Shown piece by piece: positions 31,591-40,176 of a stretch of DNA of 64,000 nucleotides. Position 1 is the first letter of the stretch. The number at the start of each line of letters is the position of its first letter. Location: contig DATGMP010000005.1 in the NCBI GenBank assembly GCA_035293565.1, positions 1 to 64,000 of the forward strand, given 5' to 3'. Origin of the DNA: DATGMP01 sp035293565. GTDB lineage: Bacteria; Pseudomonadota; Alphaproteobacteria; BOG-932; Roseiterribacteraceae. The translations under genes and the position numbers were made by a program. The notes under the pieces are model-generated. The model ran no database searches. It worked only from the letters and a program-made list of their open reading frames with translations, and was not told where the DNA came from.

Positions 31591-31980
31591 TCAAATGCCG
31601 GTGATGCCGCTTTGCCGGTCGCGCAGCCGGCGGAGCATGATCTCCGACCGCGTCGTGGCGGTGCGGATCAGATCGGTGACGTATTTTGCCTTGGCCGAAT
31701 CGGAAAGCTTGGTGGAGTTGAGGTAATTGGCGACGCCGCGCGCCTCGGGTTCGCAATAGCCCAGCGCCTGGGCGGAGATGTCGACGATTGCCGATTTTCC
31801 GTCATCGAGCCGCGATGCGGTGCGGGCGACGCAGAAATGGTAGGCTTCGACATAAGCCGCCAGATCCTGTTGCTGGTCCGGTTCAAGAGCGGAACGGGTC
31901 AGGGTTCCGCAACCGGCCAAGCTCGCCGCCGCGATGATAGCCGCGCTATGGCTGGCAGACGACAGACGCCGCTTTTCCAT
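31591..31980 (-). CDS. small lipoprotein of unknown function
   Basis: A 129-aa protein with a signal peptide and lipobox SLAGC (Cys24). The mature part has two further Cys (HFCVARTA and GYCEPEAR), which could form a disulfide, and is otherwise helical. It should be anchored to the periplasmic face of a membrane. No family recognised. It is divergent from the lytic transglycosylase gene with 89 bases between starts. Confidence 0.65.
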   Translation of the reverse strand: MEKRRLSSASHSAAIIAAASLAGCGTLTRSALEPDQQQDLAAYVEAYHFCVARTASRLDDGKSAIVDISAQALGYCEPEARGVANYLNSTKLSDSAKAKYVTDLIRTATTRSEIMLRRLRDRQSGITGI

Positions 31981-32069
31981 CTCTCTCTTAGGTAGGTATC
32001 ATTCTCGCGAGTCGCGAGTCCGACGGGAAACGGTACGGCCTCGCTAGCGCTAAGCGGTTCCAGCCACTC

Positions 32070-33035
32070 ATGTGGAAATACGTTTCATCATTCGTCATCC
32101 TGCTGACCCTTGCCGCGGCGCGGCCGGCGGCGGCCGAGGATTTCGACCGTTGGCTCGAGGGCGTGAAGCACGATGCCGAAGCGGCCGGCGTGCCTCAAGC
32201 CACCGTCGAGGCGGCCCTCCATGACGTCGCGCCGTTGCCGCGAGTCATCGAGCTCGATCAGCGCCAGCCGGAAACTACGCTCACCCTCGGCGAATATCTG
32301 TCGCGCGTGATAGTTCCCAAGCGTATCGCCGAGGGACGGATCCTGGCCCGGCACAACGCGGGAATCCTCCGCCGCGTCAAGGCGGAATATGCCATCCCGC
32401 CGAGGATCATCCTGGCGCTGTGGGCGATCGAGTCCAGCTATGGGCATGCCATGGGCGACTTTCGCGTGGTGGACGCGTTGGCCACGCTCGCTTACGACGG
32501 CCGGCGGCCCGATCTATTCCGCGCCGAGCTCATCAGCGCACTCAAGATCTTGAGCCGCGGTCATTTCCAGCCGGCCGATCTCAAAGGGTCCTGGGCGGGG
32601 GCCATGGGCCAGACCCAGTTCATGCCGTCGACCTACCTCAAATATGCGGTCGACCTCCATCATTCGGGCGCGCCGGATATCTGGCATGATACCGGCGACG
32701 TTCTGGCTTCGGCGGCCAATTACCTCGCGCAGCTCGGCTGGAACGCAGATCAGGGCTGGGGCAGGGAGGTACGGCTGCCGGCCGGCTTCGATCAGAGCCT
32801 GATCGGCCTCTCGACCCGCAAGAGCGTCGCGGACTGGGCGCGGCTCGGTGTTCGCCGGGAAGGCGGCGGCAGGCTGCCAGCAAGCCCCATCGAGGGCTCG
32901 ATCGTGGCGCCCGACGGCGCCGCCGGCCGTGCCTTTCTGGTCTATGACAATTTTCGCACGATCATGAAGTGGAACCATTCCACCTACTTTGCGCTGGCGG
33001 TCTGCCTCCTGGGCGACGCGATCGGCGTGCGGTGA
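32070..33035 (+). CDS. lytic murein transglycosylase, MltB family
   Basis: Cleaves peptidoglycan glycan strands, forming 1,6-anhydro ends. The 321-aa protein has a cleavable signal peptide (ending AAARPAAAE) without lipobox, so it is periplasmic and soluble rather than membrane-anchored as in E. coli MltB. Catalytic Glu is E121 in LALWAIESSYG; the MltB motifs RVVDALATLAYDGRR and GAMGQTQFMPSTYL follow. No separate peptidoglycan-binding domain is present. Its stop overlaps the rlpA region, and the genes downstream also act on the cell wall. Confidence 0.93.
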   Translation: MWKYVSSFVILLTLAAARPAAAEDFDRWLEGVKHDAEAAGVPQATVEAALHDVAPLPRVIELDQRQPETTLTLGEYLSRVIVPKRIAEGRILARHNAGILRRVKAEYAIPPRIILALWAIESSYGHAMGDFRVVDALATLAYDGRRPDLFRAELISALKILSRGHFQPADLKGSWAGAMGQTQFMPSTYLKYAVDLHHSGAPDIWHDTGDVLASAANYLAQLGWNADQGWGREVRLPAGFDQSLIGLSTRKSVADWARLGVRREGGGRLPASPIEGSIVAPDGAAGRAFLVYDNFRTIMKWNHSTYFALAVCLLGDAIGVR

Positions 33036-33046
33036 GGGTGCAACGG

Positions 33047-34054
33047 GTGAGCGGAAGCCGATCGCTCCGCTTGGGCATGGCCTGGCTTGCCGTGGCGGTT
33101 CTTGCCGGCTGCGCTTCGGGCTCGCAGCCGACGCGATCGCACTTCAGCTCGGTCGAGCGCGGCTATTATAAAATCGGCGAACCCTACATGGTGGATGGCG
33201 TTCTCTACACGCCGGCCGAAGATTGGAACTACGATGAGACCGGCATCGCATCGTGGTACGGGCCCGACTTCCACGGCAAGCGCACCGCCAATGGCGAGCT
33301 CTACGACATGAACCAGGTGACCGGGGCGCACAAGACGCTGCCGATGCCTTGTCTGGTCAGGGTCACGAATCTGGATAACGGCCGCGCGATCGTCGTGCGT
33401 GTGAATGACCGGGGACCTTTCTCGCGCGGACGCATCCTCGACCTTTCGCGTCGCGCTGCTCAGCTTCTCGGATTCGAAAGAATCGGAACCGCGAAGGTGC
33501 GGGTCCAGATTTTGGCCGCCGAAAGCCAGGCGCTTGCAGAGGCAGCCCGGCAAGGTCGATTGGGTCTCGGGGATCTGGCTGGTCTCGATGCCGATGCGCT
33601 TCCGCCTGAGCCGCCGCCGATCGCGCAGACCGTCGCGGTGCCGACACAGCGAGCCGCCGCACCCCCGGCTCCCGTCTATCCGGAGGATCAAAGAGCCGCA
33701 CTGGTGGCGATGGCGAACGAAGGCGCCGCGATCGAGCAAGACGCGCCTGCGACGAAGGTCAAGGGGAGCACCGTCGACGGACGGTTCCTGCCGGCGCCGC
33801 AATTCACGCAGCAGAAGGTCAAGCCGTCCAACATCTATATCCAGGCCGGCACATTCAGCGTGATGGCCAATGCCGAGCGGCTGCGCAATTCGCTGGACCG
33901 GGTCGCGCGAACCGATATTTCGCCGCTGACCATCAAGGGCAAGCCTTTCTATCGCGTCCGTGTCGGCCCTATCGGCTCGGTCGACGAGGCGGATCAACTC
34001 TTGAGCCGCGTCGTCGGCGTGGGCGCGAGCGACGCAAGGATCATCGTCGACTGA
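33047..34054 (+). CDS. rlpA: septal-ring lytic transglycosylase RlpA (lipoprotein, SPOR domain)
   Basis: A 335-aa lipoprotein. I chose the GTG at 33047, with GAGGG upstream, which puts the lipobox LAGC at Cys22; a GTG at 33032 overlapping the mltB stop is the alternative. The double-psi barrel (GIASWYGPDFHGKRTANGE, VRVNDRGPFSRGRILDLS) is the RlpA catalytic domain, and the C-terminal SPOR domain (NIYIQAGTFSVMANAERLRN ... YRVRVGP) binds denuded septal glycan. A Pro/Ala-rich linker separates them. The protein helps daughter-cell separation. Confidence 0.94.
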   Translation: MSGSRSLRLGMAWLAVAVLAGCASGSQPTRSHFSSVERGYYKIGEPYMVDGVLYTPAEDWNYDETGIASWYGPDFHGKRTANGELYDMNQVTGAHKTLPMPCLVRVTNLDNGRAIVVRVNDRGPFSRGRILDLSRRAAQLLGFERIGTAKVRVQILAAESQALAEAARQGRLGLGDLAGLDADALPPEPPPIAQTVAVPTQRAAAPPAPVYPEDQRAALVAMANEGAAIEQDAPATKVKGSTVDGRFLPAPQFTQQKVKPSNIYIQAGTFSVMANAERLRNSLDRVARTDISPLTIKGKPFYRVRVGPIGSVDEADQLLSRVVGVGASDARIIVD

Positions 34055-34070
34055 AGCAGAGGGTACGGAG

Positions 34071-35228
34071 ATGCTGAGACTATCGGGAATTCTGGCGATC
34101 GTGGCCGCGGCCGTGATTGCGGCCCCCGCGCATGCGTTCGAGAGCACCGCGAAGGAGGCGATCCTCGTCGATATGACCGGGCATCGCGTGCTTTACGAGA
34201 AGAATGCCGATGAGCACATGCCGACCTCATCGATGAGCAAGATGATGACCATCTATATGGTCTTCGATGCGCTCAAGAAGGGGAAGATCAAGCTCGACGA
34301 TATGTTCACGGTCAGCGAGAAGGCTTGGAAGACGACCTACAAGCAGGACGAATCTTCGATGTTCCTGCCGATCAACTCGCGCGTGAAGGTCGAGGATTTG
34401 ATCCGCGGCGTCATCATCCAATCCGGCAACGACGCCACCGTCGTCCTAGCCGAGGGCCTCAGCGGCAACGAACAGGCCTTTGTCGACGAGATGAACGCGA
34501 AGGCCAAAGAGCTCGGAATGACGAATAGTCATTTCATGAACTCCAACGGTATGCCCGACCCGAATCATTATTCGACGGCGCGCGATCTGGCGACTTTGGC
34601 CGAGCATTTGGTGACCGACTTTCCCGAATACTATCACTATTTCGGAGAGCTCGATTTCACCTTCAACGGTATCAAGCAGGGCAATCGCAATCCGTTGCTC
34701 TACCATGCCGGCCTCGGCGTCGATGGCCTGAAGACCGGACACACCGACGCAGGCGGTTATGGGCTCTGCGCGTCGGCGATCCGCGACGGCAGGCGATTGG
34801 TTGTGGTGGTGAACGGGTTGCCCAACATGCAGGCGCGGGCGGACGATCCGGCAGCGCTTCTCGACTATGGGTTCAACCAATTCAAGGCCTATACGCTCTA
34901 CAAGCCCGGCGACAAGGTCGAGCAGGCCCAGACCTGGGAAGGGGTCGACCCGGCTGTGCCGCTCGTCGTCGACCAACCCGTCTCGGTGACGCTGAGCGTG
35001 CCGGAACGCAAGGAGCTGAAAGTTACGGTCGACATGCCGGAGACGGTCAAAGCGCCTATCGCGGCAGGCCAGCCGATCGGCAAGCTCGTCGTCTCGGCAC
35101 CGGGGCAGCCGGCGCAGGAATTCGGGCTCAAAGCCGGCGCGTCGGTCGCGCGGCTGGATTTCTTCCCGCGCATCGCGATGGCGGCCAAATATCTACTGGC
35201 CGGCCGGCCCGAGCCGGAGAAGAACTGA
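34071..35228 (+). CDS. dacC: D-alanyl-D-alanine carboxypeptidase (PBP5/6 type)
   Basis: Trims the terminal D-Ala from peptidoglycan pentapeptides. The 385-aa protein has a signal peptide (APAHA-F), the SxxK active site S54-M-S-K57, SGN at 118-120 and KTG at 221-223, all intact. The C-terminal PBP5-type beta domain follows and the end carries a weakly amphipathic segment (FFPRIAMAAKYLLAG) that could anchor it to the membrane. It lies 16 bases after rlpA and 4 bases before tmk, a common alphaproteobacterial order. The symbol could also be dacA; the class is certain. Confidence 0.94.
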   Translation: MLRLSGILAIVAAAVIAAPAHAFESTAKEAILVDMTGHRVLYEKNADEHMPTSSMSKMMTIYMVFDALKKGKIKLDDMFTVSEKAWKTTYKQDESSMFLPINSRVKVEDLIRGVIIQSGNDATVVLAEGLSGNEQAFVDEMNAKAKELGMTNSHFMNSNGMPDPNHYSTARDLATLAEHLVTDFPEYYHYFGELDFTFNGIKQGNRNPLLYHAGLGVDGLKTGHTDAGGYGLCASAIRDGRRLVVVVNGLPNMQARADDPAALLDYGFNQFKAYTLYKPGDKVEQAQTWEGVDPAVPLVVDQPVSVTLSVPERKELKVTVDMPETVKAPIAAGQPIGKLVVSAPGQPAQEFGLKAGASVARLDFFPRIAMAAKYLLAGRPEPEKN

Positions 35229-35232
35229 GACC

Positions 35233-35877
35233 ATGGCCTCCACGCCGCGCGGACGGCTGATTACGCTCGAGGGCGGAGAGGGGGCCGGGAAGTCGACGCA
35301 GGCCCGAAGGCTGGCCGAATGGCTCCGGCAGCGCGGCGTCGCGGTCGAGCTGACTCGTGAGCCCGGCGGGTCGCCGGGCGCCGAGGAAATCCGAGCACTC
35401 TTGGTGACCGGAGAGCCGGGGCGCTGGGATCCGCTGTCGGAGCTGATGCTGCATTATGCGGCGCGCCGCGATCATATGGTGCGAACGATCGTGCCGACGC
35501 TCGATGCCGGACGGTGGGTCGTTTGCGATCGCTTCATCGATTCCACGCTGGCCTATCAGGGCTATGGGCTCGGTATCCCGATCGATACGATCACGGGGGT
35601 GCGAAGGGCTGTCATGGGCGATTTCGAGCCGGATTTGACGCTGATTCTCGATGTGGATCTCGAGACGGGCAGGGAGCGGACCGCCTCCCGAGCCGGCGGC
35701 GAGGATCGCTACGAGCGGATGGGCGCGGCCTTTCACGCTCGCATCCGGGAGGGCTTCCGCAAGATTGCCGCCGACGAGCCAAATCGCTGCGTTATCGTTC
35801 CGACCGGCGGTCCCGTCGACGAGGTTGCGGCGACGATCGCTGCCGCTGTGGATAAGCGCTTCGGCCTGGTTTCCTGA
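35233..35877 (+). CDS. tmk: thymidylate kinase
   Basis: Phosphorylates dTMP to dTDP. The 214-aa protein has the P-loop EGGEGAGKST (13-22), the TREPGGSPGAEEIR segment, DRF in VVCDRFIDSTLAYQG and the LID motif RAGGEDRYERMG. In most relatives holB follows directly; here a four-gene cassette (marR, emrA-like, emrB-like, LLM) separates them. Confidence 0.97.
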   Translation: MASTPRGRLITLEGGEGAGKSTQARRLAEWLRQRGVAVELTREPGGSPGAEEIRALLVTGEPGRWDPLSELMLHYAARRDHMVRTIVPTLDAGRWVVCDRFIDSTLAYQGYGLGIPIDTITGVRRAVMGDFEPDLTLILDVDLETGRERTASRAGGEDRYERMGAAFHARIREGFRKIAADEPNRCVIVPTGGPVDEVAATIAAAVDKRFGLVS

Positions 35878-35953
35878 AATTATCGTGGTGCCTTGAAACG
35901 GGTCGAGCCGCGACCTACATCGCTGCCTGGGCAGTTACCGTCCGGGCAGGATT

Positions 35954-36448
35954 ATGAGTTCCCCCTATTACTCCGCCAAGGCTTACCGGGCTCGTAGCAG
36001 CATCGGATACCTGATCCGGCGGGCACATAATTTGCTGATGCCCAGGGTCGAGGGCGCCTTCGCAGAGCATGAGGTCACCTTCACCCAATGGGTGATCATG
36101 ATGTATCTGCGCGACGGGCTGGCGACGACTGCTGCCGGTATTTGCCGCGATATCTTCCATGATAGCGGCGCACTGACGCGCGCCATCGATCAGCTCGAGC
36201 AGCGCGGCTTCATCCAGCGTCGGCGCAGCACGCAGGACAGGCGCACCGTAGAGCTGATCTTGACGCCCGAAGGTGCCGGAATAGTTGAATCGCTAATTCC
36301 TTTGGTCGTCGGCTGCCTCAATCGGGCGCTGGCCGGCTTCACCCATGACGAAATCGATACGCTTAGCCGTCTTCTGACCAAGCTGGTCGCCGAAAACTCG
36401 CCATCGTCCGACCCGGCGCGTTCGGCTGACCTGGAGCTCACTCGATGA
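35954..36448 (+). CDS. MarR-family regulator
   Basis: A 164-aa winged-helix regulator: helix FTQWVIMMYLRDGL, recognition region ICRDIFHDSGALTRAIDQLE, and the wing RRRSTQDRRTVELILTPEG. MarR proteins usually repress an adjacent efflux operon until a ligand binds. Its stop overlaps the start of the membrane-fusion gene (ATGA), so it heads the operon. The 76-bp gap before it contains a possible -35 (TTGAAA) and the near-repeat GCCTGGGCAG/GTCCGGGCAG, which could be its operator. Confidence 0.9.
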   Translation: MSSPYYSAKAYRARSSIGYLIRRAHNLLMPRVEGAFAEHEVTFTQWVIMMYLRDGLATTAAGICRDIFHDSGALTRAIDQLEQRGFIQRRRSTQDRRTVELILTPEGAGIVESLIPLVVGCLNRALAGFTHDEIDTLSRLLTKLVAENSPSSDPARSADLELTR

Positions 36449-37677
36449 CCGATCAAACCACTACTGCCCCTTTCAGCCGAGCCATTACGGCCGATCCCGC
36501 ACAGGCGAAGGATGGCGCGCGCCGGCGCGCGCTGCTCGGGCTTGCGGCCGTTGTCTTCGTCGGCGCGCTCGCCTGGGCCGCTTGGCGCTTCATCTTCGCG
36601 GCCGGCATCGTGTCGACCGACGACGCCTATGTCAGCGGCGATGTCGTGCAGATCACCAACGAGGCGGCCGGCACGGTCATCGGCCTGCATGTCGACGATA
36701 CGCAGGCAGTGAAGGCCGGACAAAAGCTGGTCGATCTCGATCCGGCCGACGCCCAGGTGGGCATGGAGTCGGCCGAAGCCAACCTCGCGCAGGCGGTCAG
36801 GCATGTCCGCTCGCTCTATGCTCAGGCCGATCAGCTGCGTGCCCAGATTGCGGCGCGCGAAGCCGATCTGAAGCGGGCGGAGGAAGATGCGCAACGCCGC
36901 GCCAATCTGATCCGCACGGGCGCGGTCTCGCGCGAGGATTTCTCCCACGCTCAGAATACCACCAGCGCCCAAACCGCGGCACTCGCGGCGGCCCGCGCGG
37001 AGCTCGGCGAGACTTTGGCGCAGATCGGCGGGACACCGATCGCGACCAATCCGGAGGTTCTCGCGGCCGCGGCTCGCGTGCGGGAGGCGGCTCTGGCGCT
37101 CAAGCGCACCAGCGTGACCGCGCCGGTCGACGGCATCGTTGCAAAGCGCACGGTTCAGGTCGGCCAGCGGCTGGCGACGGGGACGCCGCTGATGGCTGTC
37201 GTGCCGCTGTCGGATGTGTGGGTCGATGCCAATTTCAAGGAAGTTCAGCTTGCCCATATGCGGGTCGGTCAGCCGGTCGACGTGCATACCGATATGTATG
37301 GTCGCAGCGTCACCTATCACGGTAAGGTCGCCGGCTTGTCGGCGGGTAGCGGCAACGCCTTCTCCCTGCTGCCGCCCCAGAATGCGACCGGCAACTGGAT
37401 CAAGATCGTCCAGCGGCTACCGGTGCGAATCCTGCTCGATCCGATTGAGGTCCAGCAGCATCCGCTCCGCATCGGTCTGTCGGTCGTGGCCAACGTCGAT
37501 GTGAGCGATCAATCTGGGCCGCTCGTGTCGTCCAATGTCAGGAGCGAGCCGTTCCCGGCGAAGCGGAGCGATGGCGACGATCCGTCAGTCGACGCTCTGA
37601 TCCGGAAGATCGTGGCCGACAATGTCGGCGCGGCCCAGCTGGCGGGCGAGGGGGCGCAACCGGTCACGGTGCGCTGA
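36445..37677 (+). CDS. HlyD/EmrA-type membrane-fusion protein
   Basis: A 410-aa periplasmic adaptor of a tripartite efflux pump. There is one N-terminal membrane segment (ALLGLAAVVFVGALAWAAW), then the biotinyl-lipoyl-like domain (VSTDDAYVSGDVVQITNEAA), a long alpha-hairpin (~90-190), and the second lipoyl half (VTAPVDGIVAKRTVQVGQ). EmrA proteins link an inner-membrane MFS pump to an outer-membrane channel; no TolC-like gene is nearby. It overlaps marR and is followed directly by the pump. Confidence 0.92.
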   Translation: MTDQTTTAPFSRAITADPAQAKDGARRRALLGLAAVVFVGALAWAAWRFIFAAGIVSTDDAYVSGDVVQITNEAAGTVIGLHVDDTQAVKAGQKLVDLDPADAQVGMESAEANLAQAVRHVRSLYAQADQLRAQIAAREADLKRAEEDAQRRANLIRTGAVSREDFSHAQNTTSAQTAALAAARAELGETLAQIGGTPIATNPEVLAAAARVREAALALKRTSVTAPVDGIVAKRTVQVGQRLATGTPLMAVVPLSDVWVDANFKEVQLAHMRVGQPVDVHTDMYGRSVTYHGKVAGLSAGSGNAFSLLPPQNATGNWIKIVQRLPVRILLDPIEVQQHPLRIGLSVVANVDVSDQSGPLVSSNVRSEPFPAKRSDGDDPSVDALIRKIVADNVGAAQLAGEGAQPVTVR

Positions 37678-37678
37678 T

Positions 37679-39232
37679 ATGAGCGGCGCGGTTCAGGCTT
37701 CGTCTCCGGCACCGCTGAAGGGTAGCGGCCTCGCAATCACATCGATCGCTCTGGCGCTCGGCACCTTCATGCAAGTGCTCGATTCGACGATCGCCAACGT
37801 CTCGATCCCGACCATCGCCGGCAATCTCGGCGTCAGCGCGGATCAAGGGACCTGGGTCATCACCTCCTTCGCCGTGTCGAACGGCATCTCCCTGCCGCTG
37901 ACCGGATGGGTGATGCAGCGTTACGGCGCGGTCAGGACGTTCGTCGGCTCGGTGCTCCTCTTCACGATCGCATCGCTCTTGTGCGGAGTCTCCTGGAGTC
38001 TGGCGTCGCTCGTCGTCTTCCGCGTGGTTCAAGGCGCGGTCTCAGGCCCCATGATACCGGGATCGCAGGCGCTCCTGCTCTCGATCTTTCCCGCAAGCAA
38101 GCGCGGAACGGCGCTTGCCATCTGGTCGATCACGACGCTCGTCGCGCCGGTGTTCGGGCCGATCCTCGGCGGCTACATCTCCGACAATTATTCCTGGCCG
38201 TGGATCTTCTTCATCAACGTCCCGGTCGGCGCGATCTGCGTCGCGATCTGCTGGAACAGCCTGGCAAAGCGCGAAACGCCGACCCGCAAGCTCGCGGTCG
38301 ACCGGATCGGCTTCGCGCTCCTGGTCCTTTGGGTCGGCGCGCTCCAGATCATGCTGGACAAGGGCAAGGATGCAGACTGGTTCTCGTCGTCCTTCATCGT
38401 GGCGCTCGCGATCGTCGCAGCGGTCGGCTTCGTCGCGTGGCTTATCTGGGAGCTCACGGACGCCCAGCCGATCGTCGACCTGTCACTGTTCCGGCAACGG
38501 AATTATGTCCTGGGCGTGCTCGCCCTCTGTCTCGGTTACGGGGTGTTCTTCGGCAATGTCGTGATCTTCCCGCTCTGGCTGCAGACCCAGCTCGGCTATA
38601 CGGCAACCTGGGCCGGCCTGGTCTCAGCGCCCGCCGGCTTGGTGGCGGTGCTGTTGTCGCCGGTTGCCGCACGTCTGATGGCGCGGTTCGACGCGCGATG
38701 GGCGGCGACGGTGTCGTTCCTCGCCTTCGCGGCCTCCTATTTCATGCGCGCTGCGCTGACTCCCGATTCGAGCTTCCGCGTCTTCGCGATGCCGATGTTG
38801 GTCCAGGGCATATCGATGAGCGTTTTTTTCGTCTCGATGCTGACGATCCTCCTGAACGGCGTGCCGCCGCCGCGCGTGCCGGCGGCTTCGGGCCTGCTCA
38901 ATTTCGCCCGTATCACGGCGGGCAGCTTTGCCGCGTCGATCACGACCACGGTCTGGGACCGGCGCGAAGCGGTCCACCAGACGCGGTTGGCGGAGAGCTC
39001 GAGCATTTACGATCCGTCGCTTGCCCAGGCGCTGCAGCATCTCCAAGCCCAGGGCTTGTCCATGGCCCAAGCGGTCGGCGAGCTGACGCGGAGCCTGGTT
39101 AATCAAGCCTATGTCCTATCGTCCCTCGATTTCTTCTGGGTTTCGGCCTGGCTGAGCCTGGCTCTCATACCGCTGGTCTGGCTTTGCAAGCGAGCCGTGA
39201 GCGGCGGCGGCGCCGTCGCGGCTGGCGACTAG
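37679..39232 (+). CDS. DHA2-family MFS multidrug exporter (EmrB/QacA type)
   Basis: A 517-aa proton-driven exporter with about 14 membrane segments. The N-terminal region FMQVLDSTIANVSIPTIAG, the loop GWVMQRYGAVRTF and the motif PVFGPILGGYISDNYSWPWI are the hallmarks of EmrB-type DHA2 transporters. The ATG overlaps the stop region of the membrane-fusion gene; 57 bases of the longer frame upstream would lie inside it. Likely exports hydrophobic toxic compounds under MarR control. Confidence 0.93.
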   Translation: MSGAVQASSPAPLKGSGLAITSIALALGTFMQVLDSTIANVSIPTIAGNLGVSADQGTWVITSFAVSNGISLPLTGWVMQRYGAVRTFVGSVLLFTIASLLCGVSWSLASLVVFRVVQGAVSGPMIPGSQALLLSIFPASKRGTALAIWSITTLVAPVFGPILGGYISDNYSWPWIFFINVPVGAICVAICWNSLAKRETPTRKLAVDRIGFALLVLWVGALQIMLDKGKDADWFSSSFIVALAIVAAVGFVAWLIWELTDAQPIVDLSLFRQRNYVLGVLALCLGYGVFFGNVVIFPLWLQTQLGYTATWAGLVSAPAGLVAVLLSPVAARLMARFDARWAATVSFLAFAASYFMRAALTPDSSFRVFAMPMLVQGISMSVFFVSMLTILLNGVPPPRVPAASGLLNFARITAGSFAASITTTVWDRREAVHQTRLAESSSIYDPSLAQALQHLQAQGLSMAQAVGELTRSLVNQAYVLSSLDFFWVSAWLSLALIPLVWLCKRAVSGGGAVAAGD

Positions 39233-39258
39233 ATCGCGGCACAGGCTATAAGCGGAGC

Positions 39259-40176
39259 ATGGCATCCAGCTCCCGACCGCTCCTCTCAATCGCGATTTCC
39301 CATGCCGACCATCTGGCCGGCGCTCGAAACGAGAGGCTGGTCGAGCTGGCGCGCATCGTGGAGGAGGCGGGGGCTGACCAGGTCGTGTTCAGCGAGCATG
39401 TGGTGCTGGCCGACCAGATCGAACCTCATGGGGGAATCGCCAACTTCCCCTTTCCGCCGGATCACAATTATCCCGAACCCCTGGTAAGCCTGGCCGCCAT
39501 CGCAGGCGCGACGAAGCGGCTCCGGCTTTCGACCGGCATCCTGATCGCGCCGCTGCGCCCGGCAATCCTGCTCGCCAAGATGGCCGCCACGCTGGACAAT
39601 ATCTCCGGCGGCCGGTTTGATCTCGGATTAGGCGCCGGCTGGCATGCACCGGAGCTTCGCGCGGCCGGCATCGCGCCCGAGAACGCGATGCGGACGCTGG
39701 AGGATTATGTCGGCGCCTGCAGAGCGCTTTGGGCCGGCGGCGCCGCGAGCTTTAGCTCCGCGAGCGTGTCTTTCGAAGGGTTGCATTGCAGTCCGACGCC
39801 GCTCAGCGGTGCTGAGCTGCCGATCTGGCTCGCGGGACCGCCGACGCCAAAGGGCGCCGACAGAATCGCACGACTTGCCGACGGATGGCTGCCCTTCGGC
39901 AACGTGCAGGCCGATCAGATCGCGTCCGCGCGTGCGCTGATCGCCGAGGCCGCGACCCGTCACGGCCGCAATCCTGCCGCGATCGGAATAAGGGCCTCAT
40001 TGCCGATTCCTGCCGGGCGGTCGGCCGAGGCGATGCTCGAGGGCGCCCTGGCAGCCGCTCCGACCTTCGTTGCTGCCGGCGCCAACATCCTGCAGCTTGC
40101 CTTGCCGCGGCTGGCGAAGGATCTCGACTCGGTTGGACCGATCGTGGCTCGCGCCGTGCAGGCCCTCCATGGCTGA
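39259..40176 (+). CDS. LLM-class (F420/FMN) oxidoreductase
   Basis: A 305-aa luciferase-like flavin oxidoreductase: VEEAGADQVVFSEHVVLADQ, then LSTGILIAPLRPAILLAKMA, then FDLGLGAGWHAPELRAAG. It belongs to the subgroup often annotated as F420-dependent, but FMN use is equally possible. Its last bases overlap the holB start by eight (ATGGCTGA), so holB is translationally tied to it. Substrate unknown; together with the exporter it may modify or detoxify a compound. Confidence 0.85.
   Translation: MASSSRPLLSIAISHADHLAGARNERLVELARIVEEAGADQVVFSEHVVLADQIEPHGGIANFPFPPDHNYPEPLVSLAAIAGATKRLRLSTGILIAPLRPAILLAKMAATLDNISGGRFDLGLGAGWHAPELRAAGIAPENAMRTLEDYVGACRALWAGGAASFSSASVSFEGLHCSPTPLSGAELPIWLAGPPTPKGADRIARLADGWLPFGNVQADQIASARALIAEAATRHGRNPAAIGIRASLPIPAGRSAEAMLEGALAAAPTFVAAGANILQLALPRLAKDLDSVGPIVARAVQALHG

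Noticed and set aside
35878..40176. tmk-holB insertion as a transposon or integron
   Set aside because: No recombinase, terminal repeats or target duplication seen at the edges; treated as a rearrangement only.
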